From Prostheceraeus crozeri (taxonomy: Eukaryota > Platyhelminthes > Polycladida > Euryleptidae), in assembly GCA_907163375.1 (NCBI GenBank), contig CAJQUW010001819.1:62001-126000 (forward strand): 64,000 bases of DNA, given 5' to 3'. The notes below the pieces were generated by a model. That model had not been told where the DNA came from and did not search any database. It was given only the letters and a program-made list of their open reading frames with translations. Made by a program: the position numbers and the translations under genes. Shown in pieces: positions 10,651 through 22,426 of the stretch (its first letter is position 1; every line of letters begins with the position of its first letter).

Positions 10651-13600
10651 AACCCCCAGAGGCGTCTTACCACTTAAGCTCGGAGAGTTAAAATATCCTA
10701 TATCTCCTATAACTGCTGAGAAATCAATGGGAACATTTACCTCATTTTACCATATTTAAAATTCATCATTTAAAAGTCTAGGCACTCCGAAATGCACACA
10801 GAATCGCTTGACGACAGCAATTGATCTTAATATGATTCTCTCCTCATTTTTATGTGTCTATCAGGATAACTCATGAGAAGCGTTTTTCCTTGTTGAAATT
10901 CGAATAATGATTGATGGACAGACTTTGATCTATATCCTACTAATACAATGTGCGCCGAGACTATACTTTACCACAACGACATGCTTACTCGCATATTGCC
11001 TAAAGAAATAGTACTTGAAACTTCGTCTGCAGGTTTGATAGGCCATTGATTTGCTATATGACTTCGAACAATGAAGTAATAGTCATATGAAAATGGTACG
11101 CAGCTCAATTTACAACTCAGGAATGATAATAGCATGCAATCTTAGATAAATCAGATTTAAGAAGTATCATACCATGAACTAGTACCGTAAATACGTCAAT
11201 TTGGCGTCAATATAAAAACGTCAAGCTCATCTTTCAAATAACACCGAAAGGTTTTAATCTATCAAAGCAAGTTGCTGATGAGATGACCTTTTATTATTTC
11301 CCATTCAGTCAGAATTATAGATATAAAAATTACCGGGAAAATTGGAATATAATGTTGATTAGGTAAATGATACGGTATCTCATTTTGAATGAAAAACAAA
11401 CACGGATATATCGTGAAATTTACTCGACAAGAAATAATAAAGAAAAACAATACCACATGAAGTCTTTCACTGTTTTTCAATAAGGATTCAAACTCTAACT
11501 CGCACAGAGGCCAGCTCCGGCTCCTTGACGCGTATGCAGACAGCACGGTTTACTATGTCGATTTCCTCCACTTCCGGAAATTGATAGTTTCCATTTCATA
11601 TCCTTAGTCAGAATAAGGTGTTTAATATGGCTTGATTTACAAAAAAGACAGAGAAGCCAATGAAGACCCGAGCGTATTGGATTTCTTCTATTCTGAGCTC
11701 TCAGAAAAATTGAAATGCATTATACTTTTGTTAATAGACGCTCGAGCTGATAGTTGAGCTCTCAGGGGTGGTCTCAGTATATAGAAGATACTGAGAAGTT
11801 TATATAATGTGCAAATAATTTATAATCAGCGTAAACACACCTTAAAAATTTCTAGCCGAGTCCGAGCTCGGCAGCGATTGTAGCTTGGTCAAAGTCTGAC
11901 AAATTTAATGGAGTCCTGGTTTTTTAACAAGAAATCTAAATACGTCTGACATAATTGTAAAGGACATATTTTTGCAAAACTATGATTAGTTATCAGTGAG
12001 AAATAGTCTCAGCTAAACTGTATGGCATCATACATGAAAATCACTTCCAGATCGTAAAAATTACACCATTTCATTTAAATTAGGCTTCATCCTTCATTAT
12101 CGACGACGATCAATAAGACGTGGAAATAAGCGTGAATTCATTTATTAGATTGGAAGTCACAAAAGTGGGGAATATGCACACAAAATCTTGTCAGCATATT
12201 TTAGTTGTGCGCCACGGAAGCGATTGGCTTTCTTATTGGATAATATATAATCGTAGCGCATGAGCATATGCAACAGTGCTTTCGTACATTTTGTTATTCT
12301 CGTTTTGTAGATCGGTTTCGCAGACAAAATCAGTCAGCTGTCACAGTTTACAGTGAGAAAAATGTAGGCAAATAGTAATGGATGAAAATCCATATTCAAG
12401 AGACAGTATTCGATTAGAAAAGATCGAGCGAAGGAAGTCGAGAGAAATAATGATGTTTTCAATTTCTTGTCCGGCCAGTTCAAGTGACTCCGGTTAGCCC
12501 CACGTCTCATTCTACGCATACTCTCCGTATAAGACAGATAGGGCTGGCAAGATTGGCGGCACACACTTGAGGAATGTGAATCACCTGTACCTTTTTAAAA
12601 TGATTTGATATACAACCTAAATCAAGATAGAAAACAAATTTGATATTCACCTATATAATGCGCATAAAATTATTATACATATATATGTTATAAATACCTC
12701 AAATACCTGTTCTCCAGAACAACCGCCGCACTCAAGACCGTTGATGAAATACATTATCGGTCGCTGCTGCTATAGAATCTGGGATGAAGCTGTGATCAGC
12801 GGTGTGTCAGAGTTTTCGATCGATGTAAAATTTTCCGCAAAGTTTTCTGCTTAGAACATAAAGGCAACATCGTTTCGAAGTCAAAATTTGTTTTAGATCT
12901 TTGTTTGGATTAAAAGCTATGAGACGTATAAGCTAACAACTTTTTATGCCGATCAAATGTGGAGAGACCGGTTTCTTTAAAGTTAGTTTGAAAATAGAGG
13001 CTGTGTTTTTCTAAGCGATTTCGTCGAAAGATTGCTGAAGGCATCGCAATAACTCGCCTATAGCTCTGAGGGACTGGTAACAGTTGAAAACTGCCAAGAA
13101 ACTGTGAAATCGATGTTCTGAGCGAAGTAGCCCATGTGACAGTATGATGTAAAAAAGACATTGTGACCTCCACCATTCCACGGATCAGCTGGTTGGATCA
13201 TTGTCACGAACCCTTGGGATTGGCTAAAGCATCCGTAAGGGGCTCATAAAAGTAAAAGTCTATTTATGAGTCTCCGCTCTTATTCTAAACAAAACTCTTC
13301 TTTACTAAATTCTTTGTTACTATATTTATATTCTGCGATATACGCAAAAATAGTGGTAATGCGGCTTGCCGCCATATTGATTTCATTGCCATTTTCGGAG
13401 CTACGTTATAAAGAAATTAGATCAAACATACATTAATCTACTTCTTGCAAATTGAGTCACGTTCTGTCAAAAATGAATTTGCATTTCTGATTGTGTGACA
13501 ACATTTGGTTTTATTCTAAGTAAAAGAAAACAAAACATTCTTTGAATGAAATGCGACAATATTCGCTCACATTTTGTGGCAAAGTAATGTTCAACAGTAT

Positions 13601-14200
13601 AACATCCATAAAATAATAATAAACAAGATAGCACGTAGGCATTTTGTTTTTTCATGCATATATCTCTATGTAAGAAATTCAGGACATTCCAGATATCCAA
13701 TTGATTGCATATGATCCAAAGCTATCCATCAATCATCTCCGCGCGTTAATAAAAAGACAAGCGATTCTCAACCTTTCGGGAGCAATCCATCTTCAAAGAG
13801 ACAAGTGAAGTGACAGATCGACAGTTTTAAAGCAAACAGCTTTCAAGTTTTTAAACACGATGCACATCCTTGCATTAGAAATTGCTTTCAAAGACAGTTT
13901 TAAAGCCGGGAATTTGAACATGAGCATTCTAATATTATTAATAAGGCTGTAAAATTCTATTGCGGAAATGTATTATGAAACTGTGCTTTTAAAGATGTTT
14001 GAAATACGACACCATATTTCTAAACTCTGAGTGAATATCCAGCAATTGATGTGCAAGATATAGATAGACTTGTTGATATAGAAGCACCAAAATTATGTAG
14101 TATATAGTTGACATGGCTTTTTCACCCAAAAATTCATCGAAAATTCTTTAGACATCCTGTTCCTCGACATTCACATTTAGAAAATGACTTAAAGAAAAGA
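10651..14200. other. Long intronic stretch with little recognisable content
   Basis: Several open frames of 75-95 codons occur here on the minus strand (11262-11546, 12334-12564, 12910-13176, 13467-13700), but none shows a recognisable motif. From about 14000 to 14700 fragments in shifting frames, such as AIDVQDIDRLVDIEAPKL and HLGEKVNYFSYEKRL, look like decayed protein-coding sequence. They may be the 5' part of the PLE that follows or another element. I assign no function. Confidence 0.4.
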
Positions 14201-14702
14201 ATTGTGAATGAAGGAGCTTGAGCACGAGACCAAATGACTCATTATGACCGCAGAATTGAAATATAAAGAATTTATAAAGAATATGTTAGAAAATCAATAA
14301 AGATATTTATGCTCAACTACGTAGTGTCAACGCAAGTGAAAAACTGAATGCTCAACTCCTTAAATGGAATAATTATAGTTAAGAAAGAAGAGGAGTTATG
14401 CAGAAACATTTGGGGGAAAAGGTGAATTATTTTTCATATGAAAAACGTCTAACATCGATTGATGGCTTCACAGAGAACGATGAAATAAATTATTTTAGAA
14501 ACAAACTTCAGTGAAGTGTACAGAAAACTGCTTCTGCCTGCAAAAAAGCAAAATAACAATTTAGCACTAGCGCTTTCAATGGTGCTTCAGGTTCTTTATT
14601 AGCAAGTGATGCAAGTTTTCGGACAGAAACAGTCATACTTCACCCAATTAAGAAAGTATTATTCAAAAATGCTTCACCCAAAAAAATCTCCTCCTTACAA
14701 TA

Positions 14703-17101
14703 GTGAGGAGAGTCTCTGATAGTGTCTTAAGGACTTTATTTGCGAAATTGGCCATTGATATGAGAAAAGTAGAGCTATCAAAGTTTGATAGACATGGGAC
14801 AAAATGGAGGAATTTTTCAACCGAACCATTTCCATGTTTGAGATCTCAATATGTGGTTGACCATCGTCTGAATTTCCCATTTCCATATTCTGATGAACAC
14901 CTGTGCCGTGAGGGAGTGCAAGAGAAGGGTAAGTTGCAACTTTCTCGTGACGCATCTTGTTGTAATCTCTATTATAATGAGACCGACATTTCTTTACCTG
15001 ATCCTTTGATTGATTTACTCAAGAAAGGTCCTAATTTCCGGGTTCCACCAAACTTAAACTCTGAGTTTATGAATGATGTTGAGCTTGCTCTTGATAAAAT
15101 GACTTATAGTCTTCGTTGGAATTATCAATGTAATGTTGAGTCTGACAATAGTTCTGCACCTGATAATAGTTTAAAAATACCATTCTATAAGAACGCTGTT
15201 AAACGTCCTAGCAGTATGTCAGAAGAAAAAGAATTAAATTTGCTCCTTTTTAAAGAAGAAATAAAGAAAGCTGTTAAATCGGAAATGCAGCATGTTAAAA
15301 ATAAACAGTCGTACTTTGAGATTAACAAAAGTATAAAAAGCAGTAAACATTTTCTGAAAACTAATGATCTTACTGTAGTGCCAACAGATAAAAGCAATCG
15401 ACTTTGTGTGACAAAAATTACTGATATCGTACGTCGAAATAATGATATGTTAAATGACAGCACGACACACAAGCCTCTGAATAAAAGTAAGAAATGCAGT
15501 TTGGAAAAGCAAGCTAACAAAATTGTAAATAACATACTAAAAGATAAAGCAAGCGATTCAAAACGTATGCTTGTTTCCGGATCACAGCTGTCTCAATTTT
15601 ATACTCTTATCAAAGAAAAACACAAAACAAAAGATGAAAATAATCAATATCCTCTACGGCCTATTGCCTCGGTTATCAATAACTCGACTAACAAGATTGA
15701 CTGGTTTTGCGGCAGAATACTAAACCAACTTGTCGGTTTGGTGCCTGCGCACCTCTCGAGTTTTTTAGAATTGATTAAAGAAATAAGCAGGCGAAAATTT
15801 GAATATTTGTGTAGTGATTCTGTGTTCATTTCCTTAGACGTTGTCAATTTGTATCCCAGCGTTCCTATTGACACTGCTTTGGAGATGATAGAGAATTTTT
15901 CAAAAAAGCACTGGAACGTTATTAACAACTTCAACATTAGTTTGGACGAATTTATGACCATGCTAAAATTTATTTCATATAATTATGAAATCACTTTTAA
16001 TGAGAAAATCTATTTACAAGTAAAAGGAGTCCCCATGGGATCGCACTATGCGCCTCCTTTCTCTATAATTTTTTTTAACCACATTGAAGAAAAGGCCATT
16101 TCTAAATTAAAATCAAACATCAATTTTTCTAAAATCATTTACAAAAGATACATTGATGATTGTATCATTGGGCCTATAAAGAGAAACGATAACATCTTCA
16201 ATGAGATACTTGAAGTCTTCAACTCTATTAACGACAATATTAAATTCACTCTCGAAGTTCCAAAAAATGGTGTTCTCAACTTTCTTGACTTGAGTATTTG
16301 GGTTGATAATTGCAAGGTAGTTCACCAAAAATATACAAAAGAGCTAGCCTCTGGTAACACTTTAAAAAAGACAGTTGGCTTCCTAATTCAGCAAAAACCA
16401 ATTTCCTAAATCAAAAATTCAAAGACCTTGAATTAAGGAACAGCAATCTTCTACCGAATGAGTACCAGAGCAATTCAATAAGTAAGTGCGAAGATAATTT
16501 ATTGCGTGACGGTTACTCTCAACAAGACATAAAAATGGCTCAGAAAAATCAAATAAAAAAGAAATACAAAAAAGACGAAAAATCCAATAAGTGTACTCTA
16601 AAACTTCCTTTTGTTAGTGATAGTCTTATAAGAAAAATAATCTACAGTATTCGCAAGTACAAATTAGATATCAATTTTGTTAGTACCGCAAATAAAAAGC
16701 TCCGTAATGTGTTCAGTCATAGACCGATCTACAAGCACAATAATTGTGACCTATGTGACAAATTGCCTTCTTATTATGTCTGTGATGTGACTTGTATAAT
16801 TTATCAATTCACTTGCAAATTTTGTGATGGCCAATATATCGGTAAAACTGCTCGTCCATTTCATTTAAGATATAACGAACACAAAAACAGTATTAAATAT
16901 AAAAACAATTCAAGCGCTTTAAGCGATAATAGAAATATTTGTAGCAATGTCAATAGCATTGACGATTTTAATGTAGAAATTTTAAAGCGTGTGCGTGATT
17001 CGGTTGAGGCAAGTTTGGTGGAAGCTCGTTTAATTAATTACCATCAACCTTTGATGAACAGGCGTCACGAGACTGTTGCAACGAGAATTAGAGTTTTGTA
17101 A
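14703..17101 (+). mobile_element. Penelope-like element 3: RT plus GIY-YIG endonuclease
   Basis: A long frame (14703-16409, 568 codons) carries the PLE-type reverse transcriptase: VPTDKSNRLCV (palm entry), PLRPIASVIN, FISLDVVNLYPSVP with the first catalytic Asp, GVPMGSHYAPPF, and the RYIDDC box. A second frame (16502-17101) carries the linker LKLPFVSDSLIRKI and the GIY-YIG endonuclease, with FTCKFCDGQYIGKTARPF and RYNEH. The 3' end lies shortly after the stop. This is a different lineage from PLE 1 and PLE 2, with the Y-I-G-K-T-A-R-P-F form of the nuclease motif. It looks close to full length in RT and nuclease, with about one break between them. The true N-terminus is uncertain because the frame opens without an ATG. 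Confidence 0.85.
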
Positions 17102-17129
17102 ATCACTCTTTCATTATCTGTGCTAGTTC

Positions 17130-17165
17130 TGCCACGACTAAGCGTCTGGACGCGAAACATCGGCA
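17130..17165 (+). ncRNA. Hammerhead-ribozyme-like motif at the PLE 3' end (degenerate)
   Basis: Just after the PLE stop codon, the hairpin GCGT-CTGG-ACGC (17142-17153) is followed at once by GAAAC (17154-17158), and an outer stem TGCC/GGCA (17130-17133, 17162-17165) closes it. This matches helix II, the GAAA box and helix I of the hammerhead ribozymes known from PLE ends. The other core box, CUGANGA, is not intact here, so a working ribozyme is doubtful. Confidence 0.4.
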
Positions 17166-17904
17166 CAATTATATTTTATTGAATTTTATATAGTCATACA
17201 TCGGCAGTAATTTTTACTCGGGAGAGGTTTTTTCTATTGCTATCATCGGCTTCACCCAATACTGTGACATTAAATGGATGTATATATCAAAGTAGGTACA
17301 TACGACGTAACAAACTTATGAATAGAAATAATGTCGATATTGATGGTGTCCTACAGTACAGTATTTTACACATGAAAACATCTTTTGAAGTTGCCGATGT
17401 TGTAAAATGATGTAGTCATGTTCAATTTTCCGAAACATTCCAGAAACATGGTTTGATCCTCTTTCAGCTTCAACCACTTCAAGATGAGCTTCTCCCTATT
17501 TGTCCTTGTATGTTCACGCTTGAGCTGATGCATGCAATCACTCCCTTTTAATCACGAAAATTAATAATTCAAGTTGATAAAACTTCAATTTCAAAACGAC
17601 ATTGTAAAATTGAGAGCATGCGCAAAGCAAAACGTATAAATTTTGCTAATGAAGCTTAATGAAGCTCTTGCTTGAGATCTAACTTCCGTTGAAATCGGAA
17701 GCGGTGTAATTACAATTATGTTTTGTCAATGTTTCTTTTCTCCTAAAGGCAACATAAAGTTCGATTGAGTGTTCTTACATATAAACATATCGCTTTTGCT
17801 TGCACTGATTCTGACACAAAACAAATGCTGTAATCTTATCGATTCATACTAACTTAAATTTTCACCGTATTTGAGAACATATAATATATGAAGCTTTTAC
17901 GTCA

Positions 17905-18079
17905 CTACTCCCCATACTTGGGGCTTGGACGGTGCTAACATAGTCAGACTTATGGAGCGTTGTGGTACTTTTAGTCCGGATGCCCTTCCTGCCGACTTCC
18001 AATGACACTTTCGGGACTCGACCTCTGGACCAAAAGATCGTCAGGCCAAGCACTGAACCACTGTGTCACGGAGACCACG
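17905..18079 (-). mobile_element. tRNA-derived SINE
   Basis: On the minus strand, TGACACAGTGGTT (complement of 18057-18069) resembles a Pol III A box and GGTCGAGTCCC (complement of 18013-18023) a B box, at tRNA-like spacing. They are followed by GCAGGAAGGGCATCCGG, a word typical of SINE bodies in several animal groups. The 3' end near 17905 is not sharply defined. Confidence 0.65.
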
Positions 18080-18688
18080 GAAAACATTGTAATATAAGAT
18101 TCAAATATTTGCTGTATAACTTTGAACAAGTAATCAACTCTTCAACATTGTTTTAATTGCTAGAATAAAGGCGGACAATATTAAAAGAGGTTCAATATAT
18201 AATCAACGTAGCGATTCCTTCATCGCACCTACTATTGTCTGAATTGAGAAACTTATTTGAAGCGAAGAAATCATGAAAGTTAAATTCTGAAAATCAGCGA
18301 TATATTTTGCTATAATGTAGGATATTTTAATGTTTTCTATATACCCACAAGTTGATAAGTTCCACTAAGGTGGAGGGAATCAATGCTTTGCCAAGATGGA
18401 AAATGATAAGTTGTTGTGGATTTATTACATACAGTGTAACAGATAATAACCAGATTTCTTCGGTCACTATTTGTCAAACGTGACCTATAGCAAATAATGA
18501 CCTCAAATTTATAATGAAGTTAATTTAAAATGATGGCTCTATCAAGGTTAAACAAGGTTATGTTTTTCATGTACATTTTCTTATACGACATACTTATTGT
18601 ATTTTCAGCGTATGTATGCGCTTTTGTGGTATCGATGCATTGATTGAAAAATACATGTTTTAATGCAAGATTTTTCTTGTATTTCCAG

Positions 18689-18779
18689 AAAGATAAAAGT
18701 TTTGTCATCACACTAAAAAATCCAAGTTTAGGTGCTAAAATAGGTGAAAATGCTGGTGCCATTTGCTTCATTGGAGAAG
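18689..18779 (+). CDS. ncx: NCX exon d: end of Calx-beta domain 2
   Basis: Encodes KDKSFVITLKNPSLGAKIGE followed by NAGAICFIGE. This is the Calx-beta strand F-x-[IV]-x-L-x-N-P with the following loop and last strand, equivalent to the K-T-F-F-L-E-I-G-E-P strand of vertebrate CBD2. The acceptor is TTTCCAG at 18688 and the donor GAAG|GTAAGG at 18780 (phase 1). The family's usual acidic linker between the previous exon's K-I-x-x strand and this F-x-[IV]-x-L strand is short here. Confidence 0.87.
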
Positions 18780-19276
18780 GTAAGGAATATTTGTTCACTT
18801 AGCAATAAAATGCACTATTTGATAAAAGGATAGAAACTGTCTGATCGTATCGAGATTTTATAAATGTCAGAGTAGTCATATGCGCTTGCTGTAGTTAAAC
18901 AGTCGACAATCGAGTTTGCATAATAGAGAATATTTTGCATAAGACATTTATATAAATTGTTGTATTAACCCATTTGAATGACTGTTATGCGCAGGTAGGA
19001 GTCAAGAATACTCGTGTGCAGTCATCAGGAATCCAAATTCAATTTTTAAAAATACTTTTTAGTTAGGCCGGTCATGCAATTGATTTTATTATTACTGAAA
19101 GAAATATTCTAGACATACTTGCATAATTATGTAATAATAAATTGTGATAGCTAGGCATACATGTGCAATGTGTGCGCATTCATGTTTTGTTCAATGACTG
19201 GCATCTGACTGACTCACATGTAATTAAGCCAGAAAAAATGAGCATGCTGACTAATTGGTACATTATCTCTAACTAG

Positions 19277-19312
19277 ATGTAAACAACGGTCGTTTAGATT
19301 CTGGAGCTGCTG
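19277..19312 (+). CDS. ncx: NCX 36-nt cassette-type exon (probably alternatively spliced)
   Basis: A micro-exon encoding DVNNGRLDSGAAG across the junctions. It has an acceptor CTAACTAG at 19276 and a strong donor G|GTAAGA at 19313. It is 36 nt long and starts and ends in phase 1, so inclusion or skipping both keep the frame: the exon at 18689 ends G and the exon at 25302 begins AA. Vertebrate NCX genes have their alternatively spliced exons at the equivalent place, late in CBD2. The call rests on splice signals, phase and position; the 12 residues have no recognisable motif of their own. Confidence 0.65.
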
Positions 19313-21500
19313 GTAAGAACACAAATACTTCGCTCTTAAAATCGTAGAATTGTGAACAATGTAGGCTTTTTTGTCATAATTGCCCATATCGTGTGTGCTG
19401 CTATAGCTTTCTGTTGTTGAAGGTATGTTAATTTTCTAGTTTGTAAATTCGATGTGTTGCTTGGCTTTAACATTATTAATATGAATGCTTTTGTCGATAG
19501 CTAGTACCTGTTTCGATCGCATTGCTTACTGACCCTTACACATCAGTATGATGATCATTTAAGCATTAAACTCAACCTTCGATGCATCAGATGACCTGCA
19601 AAAATCATTAGTACATAGTTTACCTTTTTAAAGCTGTCATTTTTTATCCAAAATCATTACAGATCTAGATGAAATAATTTGGAAATGTGATTTTACACGT
19701 GTACTTAAACAGATAGAGATCAATGAATGTAAACGCATGTAGACAGCAAATAATTTTCCTTAACCGCATGATGCAATAATTGATGGAATACAGTACAAGG
19801 AATCACGAAGTCTGGCTGTTATGTTTGTACATGTACATGTACATAATCATAAAACAATTTGAACGGCCTCCACGCTGCAAAAATGATATTTACGTTATCA
19901 AGTAATTCATGATATAGTAAAGTCAAATTATCAAACGTTGAGAATTTCAAAATATCAAACGGTGATCGATGACTAAGCTTTGTAGAGTTACCGTGCTACC
20001 ATGGACAAGTAAGAACACAATCACTCTCAATCGTCTTGCTGTCATGCTTGTAAATGTTTATATACCAGTACATATCTACAGATTGTTTGTTGTTTTCAGT
20101 ATGTTAGTAATGCGAATGTGAGTGAGCAAAGTATACGTCAATGCAAATATTACATGCAAGCTAATACGCGATAAGTTCTAATACATCAACAGCAATTCTA
20201 GTTTCAAACGATTTATGATGATGTCTGTAAAGTATTGTACCTTATTTAATATTTAAGCATCATCCCTTATTTCACTGGATGCTGTTTTTCATGAATCCAC
20301 ATTGAATATTTCGTTGGTAAACAAATGGTAAATTTAAAGAAAAAAATTTCGCACTATGATATTTGAATAATACTCTTTCACATTTTCAAATAAATATTTG
20401 AGTTCTTCAACCGAGCTTTTTCTACAGAATTTTATTTTTGCTACTTTAGAAAGTACAACTAAATTCAAGGAACTTTAATTAACAAACAATTTTAAGTCGC
20501 ATTACGAGCTGCAGACTGCATTCACTCTTGTTCGATGCAACTTGGCCTGTTCATGCTTCAGACCAATTCATTGAATAATATTCTAGATAATGTAATGATA
20601 ACTGTCGGCATTAGAATATTCCAGTTATTATCGATGCAATTTCATGTACTTTGCTTATAGAAGGTGAATTTCAAATAATTATCAAAACTTGTGATTGAAA
20701 ATTTGATAAAAATTAAAGATTTAAATTTCGGTCTTGCGTTTGCCGAAATATCAGAATAAATCAATTTTGCGGGAGTTACTTAGTTGAAATTAGCCACTCC
20801 TGGCGGGCGCAAAATTCATGAGATTTAGGCACCAAAACAGAAAGATATAACGATGTCTGGGGGAAGTAAGCGTGCCTGCCTATATTATGCTTTTAATTTG
20901 GTTTTCAAAAGTTATGTTGAAGATATATATTTCTTTTGTGGTGGCGTTCATGTCTATAATCACACTCGGTATACGAGGTTTTGTTTTTGGTGAATATACG
21001 TATATTTCTAAACTCGATTTTTGATTCATTTTGATGCACAAAATGCACCAAATTTAAAGTAACATCACAGATAATAATAGAAATACCACGTGAGTTGCAC
21101 TGCTTTATTCATAGAGTAATGGTTTCATTCAAGTCATGCTAAGATTCACACGTCCATACTTATCCCATATTCAAGAATTTGAACGTCAAGACTAGACAGA
21201 GCTGAAAGATGTTTGCATAATTGTTGGCAATTTCGCGCTTGTGAAGTAGAGCTGCGAGTCCTTCTTCCGCAATGACTCTTTTGCTTGTGGCTAGATTCGA
21301 GCCTCTTGCATGTATATCGCTAGTGCATGTCACTATCCATTCAATCACGTGATCATCTCAAGTGAGGCTACCAGTATGCTATGTCATGTACTGTACAATC
21401 AATCTTCGTATTAAATATTTGTAGTCAAGCTTCATGCCTTGTATATGTGGCTGCTGTACCAGTAATGTACAGATTTAAAAAAATCTTAGAAACTTCTATA
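19313..21500 (+). other. Intronic stretch without recognised genes
   Basis: AT-rich intron upstream of the pogo-like element. It contains a short TGTACATG run at 19826-19842. A weak tRNA-like pattern on the minus strand near 21281-21345 (GGCTCGAATCT as a possible B box) was too poor to call. Confidence 0.55.
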
Positions 21501-21510
21501 GGTATGAGGG

Positions 21511-21932
21511 AAGGAAGGGTATAATGACATAGGGGGGTTTGACGACATACCATCAAGATCTTGATGATAAACAGCAGACATGAATTCAGCGATAGTAGCA
21601 TTCTGATTGGTTTATCTGACAATGCTTTCATGACAACTTTCGATCACGTGACCGTTTCCTTTCTTATCAAACCGTGAGACGATTCATTTTTTGCTGTGTC
21701 CTTGTAAGCTGCGGCAATCTTCGGAGGCGTTATTTCACCAGCAGCTGTATCGAGGTGAGTGAATCCAAACATGTTTTGAAAGGTCATTTAAATACCAATT
21801 CTAATGTAGGAATTGATTTTGTTCCTACACTATTCTGTTAGCTGCTTTTGGCAATGAACTTGTAATATATGAATAGGGGTAAAATGACATAGTGCTATGT
21901 CATTTTACCCCCAGCATATGTCATCATACCCC
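21511..21932. repeat. Subterminal ATGTCATTTTACCCC motifs, left side of pogo-like element
   Basis: The word GGGGTAAAATGACAT or its complement occurs as a palindromic pair at 21876-21913, with a third variant at 21916-21932. It echoes the terminal GGGTATAATGACATA at 21517-21531 and GGGGTTTGACGACATA just inside. The other end has the same word at 24605-24620 and in the right TIR near 24801-24822. These are probably transposase-binding sites. Confidence 0.65.
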
Positions 21933-22426
21933 AAAATAATTTAAGCATCTAACAACGTACCATTTGACTGTGGTTGATGGCCTACTATAGAAACTATGTG
22001 AATAGGAGCCCGTGTGGGATAGCTTAGCATACTTGTTATGACATTAGCATATAATAGGTTCGGCTATAACCGTAAGAACTGTCGATTCTTGAGTCTATTT
22101 TAATAACTTTGATTATAACACGTTAACTTAGTCAACAATTCAAACTATCAATCTTTGCTTAATTTAGATATAGCAATATACATGTAGCCTATATTTGCAA
22201 TTATTCAAAATAGAACTCTTGCAATAACCTAGGCCTTCAGCAATTTTTTCTCTAACCTTGTTCATCATAGGGGCGATAATAGTTGAAAAGATTTCAAAAT
22301 GTTTTGTAATGTCTCTAATGCATATGTGTCTCTAGTTCAGAGTGCAGACTGCAGACTTTCATCACAAATTTCAGGCTTATTCAAATATAAGATTAGGCCT
22401 TTTGCACGTATTTTTGCATCTTGTAG

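Noticed and set aside
19826-19842. TGTACATG microsatellite-like run
   Set aside because: Only about two units long; below any useful threshold for a repeat feature.
21281-21345. Possible tRNA or SINE on the minus strand (GGCTCGAATCT)
   Set aside because: The A box is poor and no cloverleaf or SINE body could be drawn.
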